From JBEKIK01 sp963838495 (GTDB lineage: Bacteria > Planctomycetota > Planctomycetia > Pirellulales > Thermoguttaceae): 64,000 bases of DNA. This document shows positions 18,701 through 26,734 of the stretch, one piece after another. The stretch covers positions 1,116,001-1,180,000 of the forward strand of contig CAWIRC010000001.1 in assembly GCA_963838495.1 (NCBI GenBank). Direction: 5' to 3'. Under the pieces are notes generated by a model. That model was not told the origin of the DNA. It did not search any database and worked only from the letters and a program-made list of their open reading frames with translations. Position 1 is the stretch's first letter. Every line of letters begins with the position of its first letter. The translations under genes were made by a program, and so were the position numbers.

Positions 18701-19519
18701 TCATCCTTTTTTCTCCTCGGGGGGGACATAAAAGCGGGAAAGATTGATTCCACCGCGCAACTCCTCTTCCAGGAGCTTGACCCGCACTTCCATCCGCTCC
18801 ACCATGCGCTGTAGTGCGGGGAGGACGTAGCGATGGGTGTCTTCGGGCTTTGGACGCGGGACCCCGGGATAGCCCAGGTGCCGTTGCAAGGCGGCAAACA
18901 GATATAAAGGGTCTTTATGACGATTGGCCAGGGCAATCTTGCCTTCTTTTTCGCCGAAAAGGATCGGTTTTTCGGCCGTCCCCCGGTTTTTTCGATACAA
19001 TTCGCTGCGGACGTAAATCATGTCGCAGAAATCCACAAGCCCAACCTGGCGGCGGACGGTAAGTATCCAATCGCGCCAATCGTCGTTATATATGCCGTCG
19101 CCGGCAAGTGCTTCCAGGCCGCGGTCGTAGCCCAGCCGGTTGCGGCACACGGTCTCGAATTGGAAGAGGAAAATTCCCTGGCAAGAGGGATTCGAGGCGC
19201 GGTATTCGGCCTCGCGTTGCAGGATTTCCAGGGCGATGCGGAAATCGAAGCGACCTTCGGCCTTTTCCGCCTCGGCGATCACAAAGGTCTGGAAAGGAGT
19301 GAAATAATGCGGCAGCCTGGCCATGGCCGTGGCAAAACCGCCGGTAAGCTTCAGTTCGTCCGACATGAAGTCGATGGCGAAAGGCAACTGCGTAGTGGCC
19401 AATATTTCCTGGCGAGCCGCGATAAGCAGGTCCTGCGTGGACATGCTCTGCTGCATACGCTCGCGGATGGTCTGGAAAAAATAAGCCTGTTCAACGTATT
19501 CTTCGCGGGCTAACAACAT
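18701..19519 (-). CDS. conserved hypothetical protein (272 aa)
   Basis: An all-helical looking soluble protein with no signal peptide. It starts MLLAREEYVEQAYFFQTIRE, and contains DFMSDELKLTGGFATAMARL, HYFTPFQTFVIAEAEKAEGR, ALEILQREAEYR, a central FETVCRNRLGYDRGLEALAG, and DFCDMIYVRSELY. The C-terminus has a coiled-coil heptad stretch (LQRMVERMEVRVKLLEEELR). I do not recognise a named family; such proteins are conserved in planctomycetes. It is convergent with the isomerase gene and divergent from rsmG. Confidence 0.8.
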   Translation of the reverse strand: MLLAREEYVEQAYFFQTIRERMQQSMSTQDLLIAARQEILATTQLPFAIDFMSDELKLTGGFATAMARLPHYFTPFQTFVIAEAEKAEGRFDFRIALEILQREAEYRASNPSCQGIFLFQFETVCRNRLGYDRGLEALAGDGIYNDDWRDWILTVRRQVGLVDFCDMIYVRSELYRKNRGTAEKPILFGEKEGKIALANRHKDPLYLFAALQRHLGYPGVPRPKPEDTHRYVLPALQRMVERMEVRVKLLEEELRGGINLSRFYVPPEEKKG

Positions 19520-19600
19520 AGGCTGTAGGCCTTAGGCCGGAGGCTGGAGAGGTGGAAGATTATGCATTAATTCATCTTTGCGTGAGTGCGGCGATTTAGA

Positions 19601-19616
19601 TAGATTATATAATCTA
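19601..19616. promoter_or_regulatory. 16-bp perfect palindrome upstream of rsmG
   Basis: TAGATTATATAATCTA is self-complementary over 16 bp, lying 78 bp before the rsmG ATG in the divergent gap with the 272-aa hypothetical gene. It contains TATAAT at its centre, so it could be an operator overlapping a -10 box. No second copy was seen in the window. Confidence 0.35.
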
Positions 19617-19693
19617 CTAGGAAGAAAAGACTATGCCAATAAACGGACATTTATTTTCGAGGTTCCGATCCGCAATCCATCGAAAAGCAAAAC

Positions 19694-20366
19694 ATGAATT
19701 TATCCCCTGAAAATCTGGCTGAAGTCGCGGCCCGGCACAAAATCTACCTGCCCGACGCTCGGATCGCGCTATTAGAGCGGTATTGCGAGCTTCTTTGGCA
19801 ATGGAACGAGAAAATCAATCTCACCCGGCACACCGACTATGAGAAATTCGTCGCCCGGGACCTGATTGACAGCCTTGCTTTTTCTGAATTTATCAAGCCG
19901 TGCGAAAAAGTGCTGGACGTGGGCTCAGGCGGGGGCGTGCCCGGGGTGGTGCTGGCCATATTGCGCTCGGATTTGGAGATTTCACTGGTCGATTCGGTGG
20001 GAAAAAAGGCTAAAGTGTTGATCGATATCGTCGAGCGCCTGGGTCTCGAACTGCCCGTCCATAACGCCCGGGCTGAAGAGCTCTTAAAGCAGGAGAATTA
20101 CAGTACGCTGACTGTTCGGGCGGTGGCCCCGTTAAAAAAACTGCTTAAATGGTTTGAGCCGCATTGGGATTCCTTCGAGCGGCTGCTCGTGCTTAAAGGG
20201 CCTGCCTGGGTGGAAGAGCGGCCAGGCCCGGCATTTGGGACTTCTTAAAAATCTGGTGCTGCGCAAGCTAAAAACATTTCCCTTGCCCGGCACCGAGTCG
20301 AATAGCGTCCTGCTCATGATTTGCCCGCCCGAACGGCTGGAAAAAATGGATTACAGGCGTGAATAA
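19694..20366 (+). CDS. rsmG: 16S rRNA (guanine(527)-N(7))-methyltransferase RsmG, one frameshift
   Basis: Modifies G527 in the 530 loop of 16S rRNA. The first frame shows YCELLWQWNEKINLTRHTDY, ARDLIDSLAFSEFI, the SAM motif KVLDVGSGGGVPGVVLAI, VDSVGKKAKVLIDIVERLGL and TVRAVAPLKKLLKWF. After GPAWVEER the frame ends, while GQARHLGLLKNLVLRKL and ESNSVLLMI continue in another frame to 20366. One indel near 20221 (in GAGCGGCCAGG) restores ~223 aa, normal for RsmG. Apparent start ATG 19694; no strong Shine-Dalgarno. Confidence 0.88.
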
Positions 20367-20473
20367 ATACCGGATAAGGACTCTCAATCGGCCTTCCATG
20401 CCTCTACCAGATCTTTATCCTGCATAATGATTGCTTTGGTCAACAATAGCAAGTTGCTATGAGAAAAGGAAAG

Positions 20474-20794
20474 CTATTTCTTGGAATGCTTCCGTTTAAG
20501 GGCTGCCTCGATGCGTTCCACTGTTCGCACGTTGGGTTTGTGCTTGCCCGATTCCAGACGAGAAAGCGTCTCTTGTCGAATGCCCGCCAGTTTGGCTAAT
20601 TGAGCCTGAGTCAGCCCAAGTTCCTGCCGCTCACGGATGATGTCCCTAGCAATCGATGCACGAAGGAACGGCAAAGCTTCACAAGTGCCATCCTTATCAA
20701 TCGGTGGGAAATCCGGACCTTCTATAGCCGCAAGTTCGGCCTCGGGGATCAAAATAAAACGCGTGCCCATGATGTCAATGATGGTTCTACTCAT
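20474..20794 (-). CDS. XRE-family HTH antitoxin
   Basis: The start at 20794 (MSRTIIDIMGTR) overlaps the toxin stop by 8 bp (ATGAGTAG). The N-terminal ~45 residues include FILIPEAELAAIEG, typical of antitoxins paired with RelE/ParE toxins. The C-terminal half is a Cro/C1 helix-turn-helix: RQELGLTQAQLAKLAGIRQE, TLSRLESGKHKPNVRTVERI. The basic tail KRKHSKK would aid operator binding. The toxin-first order is the HigBA/RelE-XRE arrangement. Confidence 0.88.
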   Translation of the reverse strand: MSRTIIDIMGTRFILIPEAELAAIEGPDFPPIDKDGTCEALPFLRASIARDIIRERQELGLTQAQLAKLAGIRQETLSRLESGKHKPNVRTVERIEAALKRKHSKK

Positions 20795-21032
20795 AGAATT
20801 TGTCCCTATGTCCAATTTGTTCGACTATGAGAATGTCATCGACTATCCGAAACCGCATTCGGAAATCTCCGGTTCGCAGACGATACCGACCGGCAAGTTT
20901 TCCTCGCAACGGTTTGGCTCCGCTCACGTTCGGCCATTTCTCCAGTCGTTCCAACAGGTCATACATCCTTGCTCGAATAGACTTGGGGAGTTGTTCAAGC
21001 TGTTCTCGGGCAATTGCGGTAAGCCGGACCAT
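20787..21032 (-). CDS. ParE/RelE-superfamily toxin
   Basis: An 81-aa basic protein of the RelE/ParE fold: LTAIAREQLEQLPKSIRARM, YDLLERLEKWPNVSGAKPLR, GKLAGRYRLRTGDFRMRFRI and VEQIGHRDKFYE. The central AGRYRLRTGDFRMRF strand with the C-terminal GHRDKFY is diagnostic. It precedes and overlaps the XRE antitoxin gene by 8 bp. RelE members cleave mRNA on the ribosome while ParE members poison gyrase; sequence alone does not decide here. Confidence 0.9.
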   Translation of the reverse strand: MVRLTAIAREQLEQLPKSIRARMYDLLERLEKWPNVSGAKPLRGKLAGRYRLRTGDFRMRFRIVDDILIVEQIGHRDKFYE

Positions 21033-21173
21033 TGTTGATTATGTCATATTATGACAAAAAAGTCAAGTTCCCATGCAATTAATCACAATCGACAACCACC
21101 GGACTCTCCATTTTCCACTACCCTCCATTTCTTTTTTCTGAAAAGGCTTTTTTGCTTGTTTTAATCTATTACA

Positions 21174-21716
21174 TCATTGCGGCGAAGATTTAGCAGTTTC
21201 ATCGACAAAATTTTTAATATTGAACTGCAATTCCGCAACGTGATCATTGGTAAGGTCAATGTAGTGATCCGGCAATATTGTGGTGTTCGGAAATGCATCA
21301 CAGGCACGTTTGAACAAAGTGTTGGCTTTGGTGGTGTCAACACGACATCCATTGTGGAGAATCAGATTTCTGAGGCAATATGCGTCACCGAACCACGTTT
21401 GATTAGAAAAAGCAATACTATTTGCCTTTAGCGAACGTCCTACCCAGTCGATAGTTGATTCATGTTTAACTTTTTTTTCTTGAATGGGTAAATGTTCGCA
21501 GAGTTTACGCGAGTAATACTCCCAAAGCGACCAAGCCGCGATAATAATAAATTGCCTTGCCAGCCATGTAGCAATTCTAAATGGGCGTAATGGAGAATTC
21601 CGGTGGATTTCAAGCGTCTCAGGAGACATGTTACCTGGATTAACTTGTACACATAGCGTTGAATAGTTGTTCCACAACAAGTTGAGTGTCTCATTGGCGG
21701 TCGATGCAATGTGCAT
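21174..21716 (-). CDS. HEPN-domain protein (putative RNase or nucleotidyltransferase partner)
   Basis: The 180-aa helical protein carries RNLILH (Arg116-x4-His121), the catalytic R-X4-6-H signature of HEPN RNases, in the setting DAYCLRNLILHNGCRVD. The N-terminal half has a helix pair (NETLNLLWNNYSTL; RIATWLARQFIIIAAWSLWE, then YYSRKL) like RiboL-PSP/MAE_28990-type HEPN families. It has lower G+C than its neighbours and no obvious antitoxin partner directly adjacent, although a ParE/XRE module lies 140 bp downstream on the same strand. Function inferred from the motif only. Confidence 0.6.
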   Translation of the reverse strand: MHIASTANETLNLLWNNYSTLCVQVNPGNMSPETLEIHRNSPLRPFRIATWLARQFIIIAAWSLWEYYSRKLCEHLPIQEKKVKHESTIDWVGRSLKANSIAFSNQTWFGDAYCLRNLILHNGCRVDTTKANTLFKRACDAFPNTTILPDHYIDLTNDHVAELQFNIKNFVDETAKSSPQ

Positions 21717-21735
21717 ACGAACTTCACTTTTTCAT

Positions 21736-21957
21736 TCAGGAAATCAGCCATAGGATAAAGAAAAACACCACCATGAACGCTATGATCCAAAGCCCGGTCT
21801 TGAGGGCGTGGCTGAGGATGGGAAAGATGGCTTCATGGCGCGTGGCGGCATAAACCAGGCTGATGGAAATGATCGCCGGCAGGGAGTACCAGATGTCGGT
21901 ATTCCATAACCGCTCGAAAAACGTGGCACAAATTAGTATATTTATCGCGCTTATCAT
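21736..21957 (-). CDS. small membrane protein (73 aa)
   Basis: Two hydrophobic segments are visible: SLPAIISISLVYAATRH and TGLWIIAFMVVFFFILWLI, around a short polar loop (EAIFPILSHALK). The start ATG overlaps the stop of the upstream 195-aa gene by 4 bp (ATGA at 21954-21957), so they form an operon. No named family is recognised; small partners like this are common next to the upstream family. Confidence 0.75.
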   Translation of the reverse strand: MISAINILICATFFERLWNTDIWYSLPAIISISLVYAATRHEAIFPILSHALKTGLWIIAFMVVFFFILWLIS

Positions 21958-22541
21958 GTTTTTTCGGCCTTATCCGATTTGCCGGGCTGCTCTTCTTTTT
22001 TGGAGGGGATGATTATGACCGGCCCGCAACCGGCATCATAAATCGCCAGCACATTCAGCAGGCCGGCAACCATGGTATAGAAAGTGGCCAATTCGAAATA
22101 GCGATTCAAGTCGTGCTGCAATTGGTCGAGAGTGGGCTGCTGAGAATTGGGATTATTCACGTCAGACATGTTGGGCGGACGAGGCGGGGCCATAAATCCG
22201 TTAAAAAAAACCGCCTTGTCATTGCCCATGCGCATGGCTTGCACGCAGGCGGGCAAAGAGGGCAGCCCCACGAAAACCTGGCAGATATACGGAAGCCGCC
22301 ATTCATCATCCCGGAAGGCGAAATATACCGCCCGACCGTAGCCCAGTTGACTGTTTCCACCCAGATACACTCCATATACAAAAATTCCCATTATGCACAC
22401 AAAGAATAAGACCGCCTTGGCTATGCGGCCTTGATACAAGTGCCCCAGGCCGGGGATCAACCAGGCCAGGAAGGCCGCCATAACGGGGTCCTTCAAATTG
22501 ATCGGGGAAGGTTGTTGCGGGGCGGCTGATCCGTCTGACAC
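21954..22541 (-). CDS. conserved membrane protein (planctomycete family, possibly DUF6677)
   Basis: The 195 aa begin with a Pro/Gln-rich tail, then AAFLAWLIPGLGHLYQGRIA, a TM2-domain-like opening in which the GLGHLYQG turn is highly conserved, followed by KAVLFFVCIMGIFVYGVYLG. A periplasmic part contains LPYICQVFVGLPSLPACVQA. A last membrane segment is FYTMVAGLLNVLAIYDAG, with a basic/acidic tail KKEEQPGKSDKAEKT. The start is GTG at 22541 without a clear Shine-Dalgarno. The family assignment is from memory of planctomycete proteins. Confidence 0.75.
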   Translation of the reverse strand: MSDGSAAPQQPSPINLKDPVMAAFLAWLIPGLGHLYQGRIAKAVLFFVCIMGIFVYGVYLGGNSQLGYGRAVYFAFRDDEWRLPYICQVFVGLPSLPACVQAMRMGNDKAVFFNGFMAPPRPPNMSDVNNPNSQQPTLDQLQHDLNRYFELATFYTMVAGLLNVLAIYDAGCGPVIIIPSKKEEQPGKSDKAEKT

Positions 22542-22684
22542 AGGTTAATATCCTACCAAATGGAGGGGTGCGGTGCTGACAAAACTGTCTTTTACGCCAT
22601 ACTATCGCAAATGCACGCAGCCAGCAACGGCATTATGGGCAGCCAAGGGCGTCCGAGCAATCACTATCAAGGCCAGGTTTCAAA

Positions 22685-23707
22685 TCATCCGCGCATGGGC
22701 AGAGGCAACAACCATTGTTCAAACACGGCGGCAATGGTTTGCAGGGGGACATCCGTGTCCCATTGGCACTGGGCGATCACGCCGCCGGAGCCGAAGTCCA
22801 AGGCCCGGCGAATTTTCAGCACCGCCTCGCGTTGCTCGGCCGGATTGCCCGACCGCAGCACATCCTGGGATACGATATCGCCCCAGAAAGTAACGCGCCC
22901 GCGAAAACGTTTGGCCGCTTTTTCCGGGTCCGCCAGGTGCAAGGGCACGTGGACGGCATCGGCTCCGTCTTTGATCAAGTCACTGAGGATATCGAATATG
23001 TTGCCGCTGGATTGGAAGAAGACGAATTTATCTTTGGCATGGAGGATTTTGAAGTAATCGCGATACAAAGGCTTGAATATATCCCGCCACATCTCGGGAG
23101 ATATGATGAGCGAGTCATTTGTCGCCCAATCATCGTGCAAGGCTACGCCATCGACTTCGGTATTCGCCCAGATCTCCAATTCCCGGCAGGAGAATTCGTG
23201 CAGCATTTTGAGGAGGTTGCGGACGTCTTTCGTGCCCCGCGCCAGGTCCATGAGCGCGGCATCATGGCCGCGTAAAAAGCGCAGGCGATCGAAAGGTTGA
23301 GTCTCGCTGCGGGCGAGCACGAAACGACCGGTATTTTCGCAACTCTTGTTGACTTTGGAGAACCGTGCCGGATCCAACAGTTCTTCGGGCGGGCGGAATT
23401 CGGCGATTTTTGCCTTTTCGGCCAAAGGCGAGACTTTCAGTTCGGCCGGCTTGGCTGGCTCGGAAAACTGCCAAATACAGCCCCAGGAATCGGTGTACTG
23501 CCCGGCCTGGTTCGCCTTGCCCCGGGCACGCCTGCCGTAAGAAGCCGATATATCCGGTTGAATGATGTCGCTGGGAAAACGCAAATCCAATTCGGCCAAT
23601 GCGTCGGGATGCGTGGTTTCCATGCCGTCGGCCAGCCACAAATCTCGCGGGGCGCGTGCGGTCGGCTCGTGATTAAGGGTGCGAATGACCAACTCTCGTG
23701 AAGTCAT
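22685..23707 (-). CDS. uroporphyrinogen decarboxylase (URO-D) family protein, likely corrinoid methyltransferase type
   Basis: 340 aa, TIM-barrel URO-D superfamily. It opens MTSRELVIRTLNHEPTARAP, the usual start of the MtaA/CmuA-like group rather than of HemE. It also shows ELEIWANTEVDGVALHDDWA, the PEMWRDIFKPLYRDYF helix, and FFQSSGNIFDILSDLIKDG near the C-terminal barrel strand; HVPLH...DPEKAAKRFRGRV TFWG GDI-type residues follow. The canonical HemE N-terminal substrate motif is absent, so heme biosynthesis is unlikely. These paralogues are often linked to methyl-transfer or sugar catabolism in planctomycetes. No corrinoid protein is adjacent. Confidence 0.82.
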   Translation of the reverse strand: MTSRELVIRTLNHEPTARAPRDLWLADGMETTHPDALAELDLRFPSDIIQPDISASYGRRARGKANQAGQYTDSWGCIWQFSEPAKPAELKVSPLAEKAKIAEFRPPEELLDPARFSKVNKSCENTGRFVLARSETQPFDRLRFLRGHDAALMDLARGTKDVRNLLKMLHEFSCRELEIWANTEVDGVALHDDWATNDSLIISPEMWRDIFKPLYRDYFKILHAKDKFVFFQSSGNIFDILSDLIKDGADAVHVPLHLADPEKAAKRFRGRVTFWGDIVSQDVLRSGNPAEQREAVLKIRRALDFGSGGVIAQCQWDTDVPLQTIAAVFEQWLLPLPMRG

Positions 23708-23999
23708 AACGGTATGCTTTAGCCTTGGTATGTTTGCCGAATGCCGTGCCGAAGGCTAGGATGACAAGCCTCGCAGGCGCGTGAAATCCATCGTACGTAT
23801 TATTACATTTTTTAATATAGTTGATCCAGTCTTCCTATTAGATTGCAGGTTTTTCAATATACCTAATCTTTTATCCCCGGAAAGTCGAAAATGCGAAAAT
23901 TATACTATATAACATGTTGCGTCAACGGGAGTGATTATTCTGAGAATCGGTATTCTTGTTAAAACCGGTGTTATTCCGCCTTATTAATGGCCACAATCT
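23708..23999. other. non-coding, A/T-rich spacer
   Basis: No supported gene. It contains a stem with AGATT-gc-AGGT pairing to ACCT-AATCT (23840-23869) followed by a short T-run, and A/T-rich stretches (TTTTTTAATATAG) that may hold promoters for the divergent URO-D and PilZ genes. Confidence 0.5.
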
Positions 24000-24503
24000 G
24001 TGCCCGATACATTTAATTCAAGCCTATTATTGTATATACCCGCATTAGATATTCAGCTATCAAGGCAAAGGGAGAATGGAGCCGTGTTTTTTCTTCAAAA
24101 TCGGAAGAAAACGCTGGATGTGCAGAAATTTATTCTGAAGGTAATAAATACAAATTGCCCGGAATTAAAGGCCCTTCTGGAAGGGCCCCGCCGCGATAAA
24201 CGGGTGAATCTGTCTTTGGTCGTATTAGTCGTGCCGCTGGAAAACGGGGAATTACAGGTTGGCAAGGCCTTTTATGCCTTAACGCGCGATCTGTCGATCG
24301 GCGGAGTGGGGATTATACTATCCCAACAGCGGGCATTAGACGAGGTTATTCTCGGCTTCCGCCTGCAAAACGAGATGTCTTTTGTCTATGCCACGGCCAA
24401 ACACCTTAATCCAATGGGCAGTGGTTTTTGCCAGCTTGGCCTGGAAATCACGGAAACAGTCCCCAACAGCAAGTATCCCGAACTGCAAGTTTTTTCGAAT
24501 TAG
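24000..24503 (+). CDS. PilZ-domain protein
   Basis: Predicted c-di-GMP-binding protein. The PilZ motifs are RRDKR (the RxxxR-type arginines) and, ~45 residues later, TRDLSIGGVGIIL (the D/NxSxxG element), within the β-barrel NLSLVVLVVPLENGELQVGK ... LDEVILGFRLQNEMSFVYAT ... GFCQLGLEITE. A ~60-residue N-terminal part precedes it. The start is uncertain: GTG at 24000, or GTG at 24084 closer to the domain. No effector domain is fused. It is convergent with the permease gene, 29 bp apart. Confidence 0.78.
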   Translation: MPDTFNSSLLLYIPALDIQLSRQRENGAVFFLQNRKKTLDVQKFILKVINTNCPELKALLEGPRRDKRVNLSLVVLVVPLENGELQVGKAFYALTRDLSIGGVGIILSQQRALDEVILGFRLQNEMSFVYATAKHLNPMGSGFCQLGLEITETVPNSKYPELQVFSN

Positions 24504-24532
24504 TGACTTGGATTATTTCCCCTTTACGCCCA

Positions 24533-26494
24533 TCACTGATCAGCAGTTTGGATCAATCCTCCGTCTTCGTCCGAGCGGGGCGTCTGAATCTCGTGCAGCA
24601 AATGTTGCGTCAACAGGCTGTGCCGCCGGCTGTATGAAAAGTAAATCACCATACCGATGATCAGCCAGATAACCAGGCGCATCCAAGTCTCAATCGGCAG
24701 GAACAGCATCAATGACAGATTAACCAACATTCCCAGCGGGGCAATCAGCCAAAGCAGCGGGCAACGGAATGGTCTTTTGACCTGAGGACGCTGAATGCGA
24801 AGGATCAACACCGCGGCGCAAACCATCACAAATGCCAACAGCGTGCCCACGTTCACCATTTTTTCCAGTTCCATAATCGGAGTCAAAGAAGCCGCCAGGC
24901 AGATCACAATTCCCGTCACAATAGTCGCGATATGAGGAGTGCGGAAGCGAGGATGCACGATGCCAAAGACGCGGGGCAGCAGTCCGTCGCGCGCCATGGC
25001 CATGAGGATTCGGGCTTGGCTCAAGAACAGCACCAAAAGCACGCTTGTCATACCCGCCAACCCGCCGGCGGCGACCAGGGCAGTGGATGCCTTCAGCACG
25101 GGGCTTTGGATCGCCTCGGCCTTTTCATGAAAGGCCACGGCGATGGGCGCGGAAATGTCGATTTCATGATAGGGTATCATTCCCGTAACGACCGCGGCAA
25201 CCGCCATATAAAGTATTGTGCAGAGCAGCAGCGAAACCAAGATGCCGATGGGCACATCACGCTGTGGTCTGCGCGCTTCCTCAGCGTGCGTGGAAATTGA
25301 GTCAAAACCGATGAATGCAAAAAAGACGATCGATGCGCCAAGCATCAGGCCCGACAGGCCATACGGGAGAAAAGTCGTGCGCGTCGCATCGTCGATGGGC
25401 AGCAGCCAGTGCTTTATTCCCAGCCAGCCCAAAATGCCCCAGGACTCGACTGATTTATGAGTTGCAGCATCGTTCACCATAGGTATGATCTCTTCTACCA
25501 TCTCAGCATCGCGAGGGGTCTGCGGTAGCTGGGATTTATACTTGGCACTTGCTTGAGAAACCATTTCTATTGCGGAATCGGCGGAAATTCGGCCCTCTTC
25601 CCGCAATCGAGCGGCTTCACGTTCAGCCCATTGAATGCGATATGCGGCCCGCAATTCCTTATGCAGTTTTTCCAAGCGTTTAGCAGTCATGTGTTCGTTG
25701 ACATCCGGCTCAGTTTGTGGACTGGCTTTGTTTTCCGCTTCGCCTTTAGCTTTATCGTTCAAGTATTTCTTGATGATTTTGGGTATGTCCCGTTCCTCGG
25801 GCAAAATGCGCGCGGAATAAGGAATACTATGCCAATTATCCGGTTGGACGTACGCCCAACCCACCGCGATGACAAACAACACGACGCCGAGTTTTATGAT
25901 TACTAATGTGGCGTTGGTGCGGGCGCTCTCGCGGATTCCCAACACTAGAACCGTAGTTACGAGCGCCATGATGAAAAGCGAGGGCAAATTCAACCATGGC
26001 CTTCCGGCCAATCCTTCCACGTGCGTAAAGGGATCGTAGAGCAGATGTTTTGGTATATACAGAGCGTTGTTGCTGAGCACCTTCAAGAATTCATTCAAAT
26101 AGCCCGACCATGCCGACGCCACGACGGAGCAGCCCATGGCGTATTCCAGGATCAGGTCCCAACCGATGATCCAGGCGAAAATTTCGCCCATGGTTGTGTA
26201 GGCATACGTATAAGCGCTTCCGGCGACCGGGGCCATTGCGGCGAATTCAGCATAACAAAGCGCAGCCATGGCGCACCCCAAGCCGGCTATGGCAAAGGAG
26301 ATCACGACTCCGGGGCCGGCGAGGTCGGCCGCGGCCACGCCGGTCATCACGAATATGCCCGCCCCGATGATGCAGCCCACCCCCAGCGAAGTCAGGGCCA
26401 CCGGCCCGAGCACGCGATGCAGGCGGTGTTCGCCGGCCATTTCGGCCAGCAGCATTTCCAGGTCTTTTTTGGCAAAAATGTGTTTCCAGGTCAT
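24533..26494 (-). CDS. APC-family amino acid permease (CAT type) with large cytoplasmic insertion
   Basis: 653 aa, about 12-14 membrane segments. Family motifs: LTSLGVGCIIGAGIFVMTGV (residues 34-53), VAGSAYTYAYTTMGEIFAWI and AIVFF-like ASIVFFAFIGFDSISTHAEE (~388-406), characteristic of cationic amino acid transporters (YfnA/CAT). Between NWHSIPYSARI (~221) and FLPYGLSGLMLGA (~375) there are ~150 extra residues, charged and helical (KIIKKYLNDKAKGEAENKAS; LEKLHKELRAAYRIQWAERE), absent from typical members, where these two elements are nearly adjacent. Substrate probably a cationic or other amino acid. It is single-gene, convergent with the PilZ gene. Confidence 0.88.
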   Translation of the reverse strand: MTWKHIFAKKDLEMLLAEMAGEHRLHRVLGPVALTSLGVGCIIGAGIFVMTGVAAADLAGPGVVISFAIAGLGCAMAALCYAEFAAMAPVAGSAYTYAYTTMGEIFAWIIGWDLILEYAMGCSVVASAWSGYLNEFLKVLSNNALYIPKHLLYDPFTHVEGLAGRPWLNLPSLFIMALVTTVLVLGIRESARTNATLVIIKLGVVLFVIAVGWAYVQPDNWHSIPYSARILPEERDIPKIIKKYLNDKAKGEAENKASPQTEPDVNEHMTAKRLEKLHKELRAAYRIQWAEREAARLREEGRISADSAIEMVSQASAKYKSQLPQTPRDAEMVEEIIPMVNDAATHKSVESWGILGWLGIKHWLLPIDDATRTTFLPYGLSGLMLGASIVFFAFIGFDSISTHAEEARRPQRDVPIGILVSLLLCTILYMAVAAVVTGMIPYHEIDISAPIAVAFHEKAEAIQSPVLKASTALVAAGGLAGMTSVLLVLFLSQARILMAMARDGLLPRVFGIVHPRFRTPHIATIVTGIVICLAASLTPIMELEKMVNVGTLLAFVMVCAAVLILRIQRPQVKRPFRCPLLWLIAPLGMLVNLSLMLFLPIETWMRLVIWLIIGMVIYFSYSRRHSLLTQHLLHEIQTPRSDEDGGLIQTADQ

Positions 26495-26734
26495 AAAACA
26501 GGGATTAGGGATTGGGAATCAAAGATTTGTAAAGCCGCGACGGGCACCATCGGGCAGCGACGCGAAGCGTTGGTCGGCATGGTCGGTCGCGGCGCGATTG
26601 CCGCCTCGGCCCGGATTTGGAATTGTAATATGTCGGGCGGTTGGTGGTGATAAAAAGGTCCAGAATTGTGGTTCGGAACCGGGTATAAACACTTTAAGAT
26701 AAGATTTTGGGGGCTTTAAATCAAGACAGGATGC

